Below are positions 34,138 through 42,928 of a DNA stretch of 50,339 bases, one piece after another. The stretch lies in contig WFNB01000079.1 of assembly GCA_015488755.1 (NCBI GenBank), forward strand, positions 1 through 50,339. The letters are read 5' to 3'. The notes under the pieces are model-generated. The model made no database searches. It saw only the letters and a list, made by a program, of their open reading frames with translations, and was not told the origin of the DNA. The position numbers and the translations under genes are program-made. Position 1 is the stretch's first letter. Each line of letters opens with the position of its first letter. The stretch is from Gammaproteobacteria bacterium (GTDB taxonomy: Bacteria; Pseudomonadota; Gammaproteobacteria; GRL18).

Positions 34138-35730
34138 ATGAATAAAACACGATTAACGCTTTTTTCTTGTTTATTAGCGTCTCAAGTTGCTCTTATGCCA
34201 CTGGCCAGTGCAGAAGAATTGCGTATTGACGTGGAACATTATAACGTCATTGGTGAAAGCCATTTAAGTGAGGCGCAATTATCGACGTTATTAGAGCCTT
34301 ATACTGGTAATAATAAAACGCTTGATGATCTCCAACAAGCCGCTACCGCCTTACAAAATAAATTGCGTGATATTGGTTATGGTTTTTATCAAGTCGAGCT
34401 GGCCGCACAAACCCTAGACAGCAAAGAAGTTACTTTGACGATTGAATCCATTGTGATCCATGATATTAATGTGGAACACAGCGATGCTGATAAGCAGTAT
34501 TTTTCTCAAGAGAATATTCGCCATTCCCTGCCTTCATTAAAAAAAGGCACATCGCCTAATTTGCATAAAATTAGCAGTGAATTGGAAATGGCCAATCTTA
34601 ACCCATCAAAAAATGCCACTGTGCAATTTGCTATGAGTCCTCAAAGCAATGAAATTGATGCGGATATTATTGTTAATGAGCAAAATCCTCAGGACATTTA
34701 TGCTTGGTTTAATAATACGGGTAGTAAGGACACAGGGGATTATCGTTTAGGGGTTGGCTATACCCATCATAATTTATTTGATAAAGACCACGAGCTACGT
34801 CTGACCTTTACCACTTCACCCAATCATGCCAGTGATGTGCAACAATACGGTATTGATTATCGTATTCCTTTTTATGAGTATCGAGGCATCTGGAATCTCT
34901 ATGCCTATTATTCGGATGTGGACTCCGGTACGGTAGCCGGTGGTTTTGATGTCGCCGGTAAAGGTACCTTTATTGGTACTAGGTATGAGTGGTATTTACC
35001 TAAGTTAACTAATCAAAGTAAATACGCCCATCATTTGGTCTTTGGTTTGGAAGATAAGCTCTTTAATAATGATGTCTTTTTTGCTAAAAGCGCTCTGGGT
35101 ACCGATGTACGCTCGACGCCACTTTCGATTGCCTATTATGGTCGCTGGGAACAACTGACTCATAATCTGGACTTTTACCTTAAGTATGAGCATAACTTGG
35201 AATTTGGTAGCCATAATAGCAAACTAGCCTATACCTTAAGCCGTTATAATGCTACTCCCAATTGGGATGTTTTTAAATTTGGAGCTAATTTTGACCGTCC
35301 CATTGGCCAGTATCGCTTACATGCCAGTGTCAATGCCCAGTATAGCGATCAAGAACTGATATCAGGTGAACAATTTGGTATGGGAGGGCAAACCGGTGGG
35401 GTGCGCGGTTTTAGTGAGCGTGAGATCATCGCTGATCGCGGTGTCACCGCTTCTTTAGAACTCTGGTCTCCTACTTTATGGAACAATCAAATCAATGCCA
35501 TGGCCTTTACTGATTATGGTTATGCGAATCGTGTTAATCCCTTACCTAATGAACAACGTTCTGATAGCATTATGTCGCTGGGTATTGGTGCTGTTTGGCG
35601 CTGGCAACAGCATGTGGATCTCACGGTGTATCTTGCCCATGTGACCAATGGTAATGATTCAGATGTCACCGACGATCCCACCCATTCAGGTGATAATGCC
35701 ATTCACTTTAATTTATTTATTAATTATTAG
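34138..35730 (+). CDS. TpsB outer-membrane transporter (FhaC/ShlB family)
   Basis: The 530-residue protein has a signal peptide (to about residue 25, PLASAEE), two POTRA domains (about 28-185: VEHYNVIGESHLSEAQLSTL, GFYQVELAAQTLDSKEVTLT) and a 16-strand beta barrel with the family tip motif in VRGFSERE (VRGF) and a Phe/Tyr-terminal last strand (FNLFINY). It exports the TpsA protein from the periplasm through the outer membrane. The second ATG (34138) is preferred over the one at 34132, since AGG then lies 8 bases upstream. It is separated from the tpsA/fecR pair by a nested repeat. Confidence 0.88.
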   Translation: MNKTRLTLFSCLLASQVALMPLASAEELRIDVEHYNVIGESHLSEAQLSTLLEPYTGNNKTLDDLQQAATALQNKLRDIGYGFYQVELAAQTLDSKEVTLTIESIVIHDINVEHSDADKQYFSQENIRHSLPSLKKGTSPNLHKISSELEMANLNPSKNATVQFAMSPQSNEIDADIIVNEQNPQDIYAWFNNTGSKDTGDYRLGVGYTHHNLFDKDHELRLTFTTSPNHASDVQQYGIDYRIPFYEYRGIWNLYAYYSDVDSGTVAGGFDVAGKGTFIGTRYEWYLPKLTNQSKYAHHLVFGLEDKLFNNDVFFAKSALGTDVRSTPLSIAYYGRWEQLTHNLDFYLKYEHNLEFGSHNSKLAYTLSRYNATPNWDVFKFGANFDRPIGQYRLHASVNAQYSDQELISGEQFGMGGQTGGVRGFSEREIIADRGVTASLELWSPTLWNNQINAMAFTDYGYANRVNPLPNEQRSDSIMSLGIGAVWRWQQHVDLTVYLAHVTNGNDSDVTDDPTHSGDNAIHFNLFINY

Positions 35731-35754
35731 TCTGCTCAGATACTCTTGAATAAC

Positions 35755-35824
35755 AAAAAATTGGCACAAATGGTTTTAAAGCACTTTATTATGTTATTTC
35801 AAACCATTCATGCCAATTTTTTTT
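35755..35824 (+). terminator. Terminator-like hairpin after tpsB
   Basis: AATTGGCACAAATGGTTT and AAACCATTCATGCCAATT pair imperfectly across a 24-base loop, with an A-run before and eight T after. It should end the tpsB transcript, and the next gene starts only 18 bases later. Confidence 0.75.
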
Positions 35825-35842
35825 GGCTGTGGACACTTCTAA

Positions 35843-38020
35843 ATGCGTAAACGCCTTATTATCCATTTAATCATTAATTCATTATTAATTACTGGCTTAT
35901 TGGGCGTTTATATCAGCTTACCTAAAACCTATCAATCACTGGATAATCGCTTACGGGATTTTATGTTCATTAGCCGTGGCAAGGTGGATGATAGTAAAAT
36001 GATTTCGATTGTCACCATTGATGAACCGAGCCTTAAAGCGCTTGGGCAATGGCCATGGGAACGCACTAAAATTGCCCGCATGTTAGAGAATTTAACCACT
36101 GCTGGTGCCACGATTATTGCTCTGGATGTGTTTTTTTCTGAGCAGGACAAAAGCTCTCCTCAGTATGTCATTCATTCTTTAGGCTTGGATAAATCTCTGG
36201 ATAAAAAATTGGTCACATCACTGCCCGATTATGATCAGATTATGGCACAGACCATCGGCCAGACACCGACTATTTTAGGTTATATTTTCGATCTTAAAAA
36301 AGCACGCAATAGCGAACAATTTCCCATAATCAATGCCACTATTTCAGAAAAGAATTTTGCTAACACCGAGTTTTTACCCCAAGCAAAAGGGGTCACACTG
36401 AATCTGGAGCAATTTCAAGAAAGCGCTTTTTCCTCCGGTTTTATTAATAGCCTGCCTGATGAATCCGGCATGATACGCCGTGTGCCCTTATTGATGAAGT
36501 ATCAAGAAGTGGTATTTACCTCTTTAGCCATGGAAGTCTTTCGCTTAGTCTCAGGGCTTGATGCCATTAATATTAACTATGAGCATACTGGAATTTCCTC
36601 TCTAGAATTAGTCTATGATGGTGGTTCAGCCATTATTCCAACGGATCGTAATGGTCGCTTGGCACTGAACTTTTTAGGCCCACAAAAAAGTTTTACTTAT
36701 ATTAGCGCCAAGGATGTGATTGCTAACACCTTTGATAAAACATTGGTTAAAGATAAAATTATTCTTTTTGGTGCCACCTCTGTAGGGCTTATGGATTTAC
36801 GAGCCACTCCGTTTGATAATGCCTTGCCCGGTATTGAGGTTCATGCCACAGCCATTGAGAATATGATCAAGCAGGATTATTTACAAGAACCCGACTGGTC
36901 AGAAGGAGCAACCACACTATTATTAATTGTTATTATGCTTTTTTTAACGCTTCTCTATAGTTTTTTGCCTGCCCATTGGACCGTCTTATTGATGTGTTTT
37001 AGTTTATATGGCCTATATGTGTTTTTTGATTTTATGCTCTTTCAACAAGGGCTGATTTTAAATATGCTCTTTCCTTTAGTTTGTGTTGTTTTGCTCACCA
37101 TTAGCTCAACCTTATTGAATTATTTTTTAGAAAATAAACAACGCAAAAAAATCCGTGATCGCTTTTCACAAAAAGTATCCGCTGCGGTGGTGGATGATAT
37201 TATGCGTCAGGGCAGTACCGATTTATTAATTGCCCAAGAAAGGGAAATATCCATTTTCTTTAGCGATATTCGTGGCTTTACCAATATTTCTGAAGCCCTT
37301 GCCTCACCCACTAAACTCATTGATATGCTTAATATTTATATGACTCCTATGGTAGAGAGTATTATGCATCATCAGGGCACGGTGGATAAGTTTATTGGCG
37401 ATGCCATTATGGCCTATTGGAATGCCCCACATCATGTGAATAATCATGCAGATAAAGCCATTCAGTCGGCCTTACAACAAATGCAGCAATTAAAACGAGT
37501 CAATCAATTTTTATTGCAAAAATATCAACTCAGTATTGATATTGGTATTGGTATTAATACGGGGCAGGCCACAGTGGGTGAGATGGGGTCTAAGGGACGC
37601 TCAGATTATACCATTATCGGTGATTCGGTTAATCTTGCCTCTCGTCTGGAAGGCTTAAATAAACCTTATGGCTCTAATATTATTATTTCGGAGTTTACTC
37701 TAGCACAGGCAAAGGCTAATTATGTGATCCGTGAGTTAGATAAGGTTCGAGTTAAGGGTAAAAAAGAAGGTATTACCATTTATGAGGTGCTGCAAGAAGG
37801 CACTGCCCAAGAGCCATTGATAAGCTTGCTTAAACGTTATAATGAAGCACTGGAATGTTATAAAAAAGCTCAGTTTATTGACGCTATGGCTTTGTTTGAG
37901 CAATTAAAAGCAACGGAAGAAAAAACCACACTCTATGAGCTTTATATTGCACGTTGCCAAAATTACATTGACCATCCACCCAGTGATTTTGATGGTGTGT
38001 ATACCTTTACGACTAAGTAA
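35843..38020 (+). CDS. Class III adenylate cyclase with CHASE2 sensor domain
   Basis: The 725-residue protein has a TM at 8-28, a periplasmic CHASE2 domain (about 30-335, ISIVTIDEPSLKALGQWPW and GVTLNLEQFQ), three TM helices (about 350-430) and a cytoplasmic class III cyclase domain (about 465-640). Both metal Asp residues are present (FSDIRGFTN, FIGDAIMAYW). The base-selecting Lys (VDKFIGD) and Asp (SDYTIIGD) are of the adenylate type, and the transition-state Asn/Arg lie in VNLASRLEG. The C-terminal 70 residues look like one TPR-type unit (NEALECYKKAQFIDAMALFE). The product should make cAMP on an extracytoplasmic cue. It lies downstream of the TPS/FecR locus on the same strand, but after a terminator. 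Confidence 0.88.
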   Translation: MRKRLIIHLIINSLLITGLLGVYISLPKTYQSLDNRLRDFMFISRGKVDDSKMISIVTIDEPSLKALGQWPWERTKIARMLENLTTAGATIIALDVFFSEQDKSSPQYVIHSLGLDKSLDKKLVTSLPDYDQIMAQTIGQTPTILGYIFDLKKARNSEQFPIINATISEKNFANTEFLPQAKGVTLNLEQFQESAFSSGFINSLPDESGMIRRVPLLMKYQEVVFTSLAMEVFRLVSGLDAININYEHTGISSLELVYDGGSAIIPTDRNGRLALNFLGPQKSFTYISAKDVIANTFDKTLVKDKIILFGATSVGLMDLRATPFDNALPGIEVHATAIENMIKQDYLQEPDWSEGATTLLLIVIMLFLTLLYSFLPAHWTVLLMCFSLYGLYVFFDFMLFQQGLILNMLFPLVCVVLLTISSTLLNYFLENKQRKKIRDRFSQKVSAAVVDDIMRQGSTDLLIAQEREISIFFSDIRGFTNISEALASPTKLIDMLNIYMTPMVESIMHHQGTVDKFIGDAIMAYWNAPHHVNNHADKAIQSALQQMQQLKRVNQFLLQKYQLSIDIGIGINTGQATVGEMGSKGRSDYTIIGDSVNLASRLEGLNKPYGSNIIISEFTLAQAKANYVIRELDKVRVKGKKEGITIYEVLQEGTAQEPLISLLKRYNEALECYKKAQFIDAMALFEQLKATEEKTTLYELYIARCQNYIDHPPSDFDGVYTFTTK

Positions 38021-38056
38021 TTTAAACTCTGCTTAATCGAATTTCCAAGTTACAAG

Positions 38057-38566
38057 TTAAACACCACCACTATGAACCACTTCATAATAGATTTTTTCTA
38101 GATCATTTTTATGCTCGGTTTCTTCTTGTGCTAAGAAGGTAAAGACATCTTTTAGCGGCCCTTCTGGAGCAGAGTCTGCGAGGGCATGATATTGATCCAT
38201 TGCCGCTTGTTCTCGGCCTAAAGCATATTGCAAAATGCTTTGATCATCGGGATGATCGCCTAATTCTGGCAATTGAATACAGTCTGAAAAGCGTTTATTG
38301 CTCGCAGGAATGGCAATTTCTTGTTTAATTTGTGCGTTTACTTGCGGGTTCTTTGCTAGATCAACAAAGAGATCATAGTGGCGTTGTTCTTCTAATACCA
38401 GTTCATCCACTAAATAGCGAATACGCTTACTGACTTTTGGAGCTAAAAGCGCATAAAACTCACAGGCTGTGCGTTCAAACTCTGTGGCTTGCTGTAGAAT
38501 TTCTTGCACCGTTGTGCAGGCTGAGAGTTTCTCTGCACTTGAATCACTATGATTACTATCTGTCAT
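38057..38566 (-). CDS. Rubrerythrin/ferritin-like di-iron protein
   Basis: The 169-residue product forms a four-helix bundle with the diiron ligand pattern in order: E in TEFERTACEFY, E-x-x-H in LEEQRHYDLF, E in GREQAAMDQY and E-x-x-H in QEETEHKNDL. It has no rubredoxin domain, so it is rubrerythrin- or erythrin-like. Such proteins reduce peroxide or hold iron. It is the last gene of the Mrp-type operon, 10 bases after the flavoprotein gene, and could protect the oxygen-sensitive Fe-S complex. It is rarely part of the archetypal Mbh/Mbs operons. Confidence 0.75.
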   Translation of the reverse strand: MTDSNHSDSSAEKLSACTTVQEILQQATEFERTACEFYALLAPKVSKRIRYLVDELVLEEQRHYDLFVDLAKNPQVNAQIKQEIAIPASNKRFSDCIQLPELGDHPDDQSILQYALGREQAAMDQYHALADSAPEGPLKDVFTFLAQEETEHKNDLEKIYYEVVHSGGV

Positions 38567-38576
38567 AAAATCTGCT

Positions 38577-40439
38577 CTATTTAAGGTTAGTCATTAAATA
38601 TCGATCAATACTCTGTGCCACACGATGACCATCGGCCACGGCATGCACCACATCGGGACCACTGACACAATCACCGGCTGACCATAGCCAGTCAACGGAG
38701 GTTTGACCATCTTCGGTAATTTGGATGCGACCTCTTTGCCAAGTCAGTTGTTCGGTTAGTTCATCACCTAATAATTCCATTTCAGCCATTTGACCAATGG
38801 CTTCAATCACCATTTCAGTGGCCAAAACTTGCTCATCTGAGTCATCATATTGGGGAGCAAAACGACCATCTGAGTCAAACACAGACTTAACTCGCCATGT
38901 TTTCAGACCAACAATACAATCCTTTTGAATTAAAATTTCTTGTGGACCTCGGGCTGGGATAATTGTTACCCCTTCTTCTAACGCCTCACTGATTTCTTCT
39001 TTATCTGCAGGGAAATTAGCTAAGTCATCAATGGCCGTCACGGTAATATTAACTTGTTGATAGGCTTGCTTTTGAAAACGAGCCAGACTTCGGGCAATAT
39101 CCATTGCAACATTACCACCACCAATCACTACAGCACTTTTAGGTATTTCAAAACCGGCCTCAGAGCTTTCTGAGGAGCCTATTTTACGCAATAATTCCAC
39201 AGCACTATGGGTGTCTTTATGATCAGAGCCGGGAATTCGAGTTGAACGCCCTGCCTGCAAACCAATGGCTAAGACGACGGCATCATAGTCCTGATGCAAT
39301 TGCGCCATACTGATTTGATCCTTTTTGCCCGTACCAATACGAGTATTGTATTGAATTTTTACTCCCATTGAGACAATCACATCAACATCTCGTGCTAACA
39401 TATCATCGGGGAGACGATAGTAGGGAATGCCATAGCGAGTCATACCACCGGCCTTGGCAAGGGCTTCAAATACTTGCACCTCATGACCGGCTTTCACTAA
39501 ATCAAAGGCGGCGGTCAAACCTGCTGGACCAGCACCAATAATGGCTATTTTTTTACCACTTTTGCTTGCCTGAATTTTAGCGGCAGCAATTTCTTTAATA
39601 CGTTCATGGGGTACGGCATCCATGGCATAGCGCTTTAACCAGCGAATGGCAATGGGGGCACTGCCACCGTCTAAGTCACTTTGATTCAAAGAACAAGCGG
39701 TTTCACAACGATGAGTACAGACCCGACCACAGACATGAGAAAACGGATTGCTTTCATACATCCATTCAACAGCTTGTTCAACATCGCCTTTCCAGATAGC
39801 ACGGATATATTCAGGGGCATGCATGTGGGTTGGGCAGGCATCATGGCATAGACCACATTGCACACAACGAGAGGCTTCTAATATGGCTTGTTCAGCCGTA
39901 TAGCCGTTAACAATTTCAGAAAAATTATCACCCCTATCTTCTGGGGTCATTGCTGCCATTTCAGTACGAGTTCGCGCCAATAGATCGTTGCTTTGGGTTT
40001 TTGTCCAGCCTTTTTCTTGCTCGGTACCATGCATGCCTTTTTCTTGAGGCAGAATGAAGTAGCTATCGGTGTCATCGCCATCACAGGTGTGCACATATTC
40101 TCTGGACAGTTCAATGGCACCTACTGGGCAAATATCCACACATAGAGCACACCAGCAACAACGACCATAATCAATGGCAGGGCGAAGATTACGGATGCCA
40201 TTCACGGGATCTTCTTTTAAGTGTGGTACTTTCACCATCGTAATAGCGGCATTATCACAAATTTTCTGACAGGTGCTACAGCCAATGCATTTTTCCATAT
40301 CATTGAGATGGAAACCTCGATAAATATCAGCGGCCGGTCTGGGTTCGAGTTTTTCGGTAATGGGCTTGCGGGCAAAGAACTGTAGGCTCTTTAGCGGATT
40401 AAGAATACTGCCAATGTCATCGTAGTTAATTTTTTTCAT
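38577..40439 (-). CDS. NuoI-like ferredoxin fused to a GltD-like FAD/NAD(P) oxidoreductase
   Basis: The 620-residue protein joins three parts. Residues 45-110 hold two [4Fe-4S] ferredoxin motifs (C51-C54-C57-C61; C94-C97-C100-C104), like NuoI/MbhN. Residues 185-255 hold the glutamate-synthase-small-subunit Fe-S region (C192-C195-C198-C202 and C237-C241-C245-C249). Residues 295-615 are a two-dinucleotide-binding flavoprotein (FAD site IIGAGPAGLTAAFDL near 300, pyridine-nucleotide site VIGGGNVAMDIARSLA near 435). It should exchange electrons between NAD(P)H and the membrane complex. The ATG at 40439 overlaps the NuoD-like stop by one base. No glutamate synthase alpha gene is nearby. Confidence 0.85.
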   Translation of the reverse strand: MKKINYDDIGSILNPLKSLQFFARKPITEKLEPRPAADIYRGFHLNDMEKCIGCSTCQKICDNAAITMVKVPHLKEDPVNGIRNLRPAIDYGRCCWCALCVDICPVGAIELSREYVHTCDGDDTDSYFILPQEKGMHGTEQEKGWTKTQSNDLLARTRTEMAAMTPEDRGDNFSEIVNGYTAEQAILEASRCVQCGLCHDACPTHMHAPEYIRAIWKGDVEQAVEWMYESNPFSHVCGRVCTHRCETACSLNQSDLDGGSAPIAIRWLKRYAMDAVPHERIKEIAAAKIQASKSGKKIAIIGAGPAGLTAAFDLVKAGHEVQVFEALAKAGGMTRYGIPYYRLPDDMLARDVDVIVSMGVKIQYNTRIGTGKKDQISMAQLHQDYDAVVLAIGLQAGRSTRIPGSDHKDTHSAVELLRKIGSSESSEAGFEIPKSAVVIGGGNVAMDIARSLARFQKQAYQQVNITVTAIDDLANFPADKEEISEALEEGVTIIPARGPQEILIQKDCIVGLKTWRVKSVFDSDGRFAPQYDDSDEQVLATEMVIEAIGQMAEMELLGDELTEQLTWQRGRIQITEDGQTSVDWLWSAGDCVSGPDVVHAVADGHRVAQSIDRYLMTNLK

Positions 40440-41581
40440 TAGCGATCCACCTCTGGTGGGCAGGCATCTAAGGAGAACATAATCTGTGCCACATCTTCAA
40501 TTCGTGCGCCTACGGATAGGTTTTCTAATACTTGTACCGCATGCATGGATGAGGGTCCTCGAACATGCACTCGATAGGGCTTGTCACCACCATCAGAAAC
40601 GGTGTAATAAGCCAACTCACCTTTGGACGATTCTACCCTTGAGTAGCTTTCTCCCGCTGGCACATTCCAAGCCAGAGGATTAGGAATGGGACTGCGTACC
40701 GCCCCTTTTACTGAGGGTAGGTGTTTAATAATTTGTCTAACCATACGCACACTTTGAAACAGCTCATCTCGGCGCGTTAAAATACGAGCCAAGGCATCAC
40801 CTGCTTCTTGCACAGGAATATCAAAATCTAATTGCTCATAAATAAGATAGGGATCATCACGACGGACATCAAAGGGCAAACCACAGGCTCGTAAATTTGG
40901 CCCTGTAACGCCCCATTCTAAGGCCTGCTCTTTATTAATCGCCCCCACATCACGGGCACGTTTAACAAACACTTGATTGGTAAACAGTAAATTATCATAA
41001 TCATTTTGTCTGGACTCTAAATAATCCAGCAAATTGCTCACTCGATCTAAGAAACCATGAGGGATATCTCGGCGTACACCACCGGGAATATTATAGATAT
41101 GATAAACCCGTCCCCCTGTGAGTTCTTCAAATAAGTCCAGCACTAAATCTCTATCAGCCACGCCCCAAAACATTGGCGTATACATGCCTGTTGTGGCAGC
41201 ATGGCCGCCGAAGGTAAACAGGTGTGCGGCAATACGTGATAATTCTAGTTGTAAGACTCGGATCCACTGCCCTCGTTCGGGTACTTCTATCTGAGAAATT
41301 TCTTCCACACTTAAGGAGTAGACCACTTCCATAGGCACAGGGTCAGGCACACAGATACGGGGCACAATGGCTAGATTCTGGATCCATAAACGCCCTTCCA
41401 TGAGTTTCTCAAAACCACGATGTAAGTAACCTGCATCTGCCTTACCAGAAATGACCCGATCACCATCCAGCTTTAATTTAAAGGCATAGTTACCTTCAAT
41501 ACCGGGGTGGTTAGGACCAATAAAGAGTTCGTATTCATTACTTCCGGGTAGCTGGACGGCTTGATAATTTTCCGGTCTCAT
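40439..41581 (-). CDS. NuoD/hydrogenase-large-subunit-like protein without the full NiFe site
   Basis: The 380-residue product belongs to the group-4 hydrogenase large subunit/NuoD family (GPNHPGIEGNYAF, DAGYLHRGFEKLMEGR, GGRVYHIYNIPGGVRRDIP). NiFe hydrogenases bind the metal through two CxxC pairs. Here the first is RICVPD (C77 kept, the second Cys replaced by D80) and the last is DACPPE (C374 kept, E377 in place of Cys). With two of four ligands gone, a NiFe centre is not expected. Mbs/Mbx-type subunits also deviate. The ATG at 41581 overlaps the NuoC-like stop by 4 bases; a longer frame exists but lies inside nuoC. This subunit probably reduces or oxidises an unknown substrate, possibly sulphur or a quinone. 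Confidence 0.85.
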   Translation of the reverse strand: MRPENYQAVQLPGSNEYELFIGPNHPGIEGNYAFKLKLDGDRVISGKADAGYLHRGFEKLMEGRLWIQNLAIVPRICVPDPVPMEVVYSLSVEEISQIEVPERGQWIRVLQLELSRIAAHLFTFGGHAATTGMYTPMFWGVADRDLVLDLFEELTGGRVYHIYNIPGGVRRDIPHGFLDRVSNLLDYLESRQNDYDNLLFTNQVFVKRARDVGAINKEQALEWGVTGPNLRACGLPFDVRRDDPYLIYEQLDFDIPVQEAGDALARILTRRDELFQSVRMVRQIIKHLPSVKGAVRSPIPNPLAWNVPAGESYSRVESSKGELAYYTVSDGGDKPYRVHVRGPSSMHAVQVLENLSVGARIEDVAQIMFSLDACPPEVDR

Positions 41582-42147
41582 AGACGAACATCCTCTGGGC
41601 GAATGGCAATGCCACCGCCTTCTTCGGTGATTTCCTGCAACCACTTGGGATTATAGTCTGCCCAGTTAAAGGTTTCGTTGACATAGGCCTCGGCATCAAA
41701 ATCTTTGCGCATGGGCGGCATACCATGCCATTCGGTCAGAATGAATTTTTCCATAAAGGGACTGCTTTCAAAGTGGATGCCATACATTTCATAAATATCC
41801 CGCTCAAAAAAACCAGCCGGTTTATAAATATCATAAACAGAGACATAGTGCGCTAATTCTTCACAGGAGTTACGAGGTATACGGGTATGAGCAGACAATA
41901 GGGATTTTGCTTCATAAGACCAGCAATGATAGACCAATTCAAATTCTTCATCATCCGGCCAGTCCACACAGGAAATAGCCGAAAGATGTACATAGGATGC
42001 CTTACCCTTGAGCAGTTCTAATAAGGCCGGCAAGGAACCTGATGGCACATCCACCCGCACGCGTCGCTCGCTTTTACGCTGTACTTTTATTTCTTTAATT
42101 TCATTCAGTAAGGTATCTAACCAAGTGTTGATTTCATCGCAATTCAT
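41578..42147 (-). CDS. NuoC-like 30-kDa subunit
   Basis: The 189-residue product has the NuoC/HycE-N-terminal domain features: VHLSAISCVDWPDDEEFELV, AHTRIPRNSCEELAHYVSVY, and the signature FFERDIYEMYGIHFE. It structures the interface between the NuoB-like and NuoD-like subunits and has no redox centre. The stop overlaps the NuoD-like start (ATGA). A 60-base gap separates it from the NuoB-like gene. GAGACC before the ATG is a moderate ribosome-binding site. Confidence 0.85.
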   Translation of the reverse strand: MNCDEINTWLDTLLNEIKEIKVQRKSERRVRVDVPSGSLPALLELLKGKASYVHLSAISCVDWPDDEEFELVYHCWSYEAKSLLSAHTRIPRNSCEELAHYVSVYDIYKPAGFFERDIYEMYGIHFESSPFMEKFILTEWHGMPPMRKDFDAEAYVNETFNWADYNPKWLQEITEEGGGIAIRPEDVRL

Positions 42148-42207
42148 ATACGCTGGTCTCTTTTTTATTCATCATGTACGATCACTCTCAAGCGCTTATA
42201 AAGGCAT

Positions 42208-42906
42208 TTAAAATTTTATCTGCATTGTCTGTGCTTCTAAGGGTTGTTGGTGTTGGGCAAGAATATCGGTGTGCTTACCATAGGTTTGCTCAGCTTCAAG
42301 TTCATAATATTTTGCTTCACCAATGACATCGGTCGGGGTTTGCCAGTCATCACCAAAGAGGTGTTGCTGATTACCTAAATAATAATCATAACGCTGATAG
42401 TAGTCCTGCCACGCATTGCCTTTACCTTGTTCAATATTAGCCATTAACCGTCTTAGGCCACTGATCACCGCTTCGGGTCGAGGCATACAGCCCGCAATAT
42501 AGACATCAACAGGGAGATATTCATTGAGCACTTTGGCGGTGGCATAACTTTGCCAATACATGCCCCCATTAACCGTGCAAGAACAAATGCCTATCACATA
42601 TTTAGGTGACTGCATTTGCTCATAGGTTAAAATCACTCGTTTTAAGGTTTTCACTGAGACATAGCCTGTGACCAATAAAATATCCGCCTGTCTCGGTGTG
42701 ACCATTGGTTGAATCCCCAGACGCTCCATATCAAAACGTGAGGTCATTGCCGGAGGTAATTCAATGGCACCACAACCCGTACAATAGTGCAGCATAAACA
42801 GTGAGCGTGATTGACAAAATTGAATAAATTCATCAAACACTGTCGCCAATGGATTGGTGCGTTTATTATTATCTGCCTGTACAGGAATGTTGTTCAGTGT
42901 GTTCAT
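42208..42906 (-). CDS. NuoB/MbhJ-like small Fe-S subunit
   Basis: The 232-residue product contains the four-Cys set of the proximal [4Fe-4S] cluster: HYCTGCGAIE (C42 and C45), C110 in GICSCTVNGG, and C140 in AGCMPRPEAV. The C-x-x-C spacing of the first pair is that of group-4 hydrogenases and Mbh/Mbs, not the adjacent CC of complex I NuoB. It passes electrons between the fused ferredoxin and the large subunit. The 60 C-terminal residues after the conserved core are Gln/Glu-rich and not recognised. Confidence 0.87.
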   Translation of the reverse strand: MNTLNNIPVQADNNKRTNPLATVFDEFIQFCQSRSLFMLHYCTGCGAIELPPAMTSRFDMERLGIQPMVTPRQADILLVTGYVSVKTLKRVILTYEQMQSPKYVIGICSCTVNGGMYWQSYATAKVLNEYLPVDVYIAGCMPRPEAVISGLRRLMANIEQGKGNAWQDYYQRYDYYLGNQQHLFGDDWQTPTDVIGEAKYYELEAEQTYGKHTDILAQHQQPLEAQTMQIKF

Positions 42907-42928
42907 TTTTTATACCAAAAAGAAAAGA

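Noticed and set aside
38577-40439. Glutamate synthase small subunit gltD
   Set aside because: The protein carries an extra NuoI-like ferredoxin region, overlaps the NuoD-like gene and has no gltB partner, so it belongs to the membrane complex.
40439-41581. Active group-4 NiFe hydrogenase
   Set aside because: Two of the four NiFe-binding Cys are replaced (D80 and E377) and no hydrogenase maturation genes are in the window.
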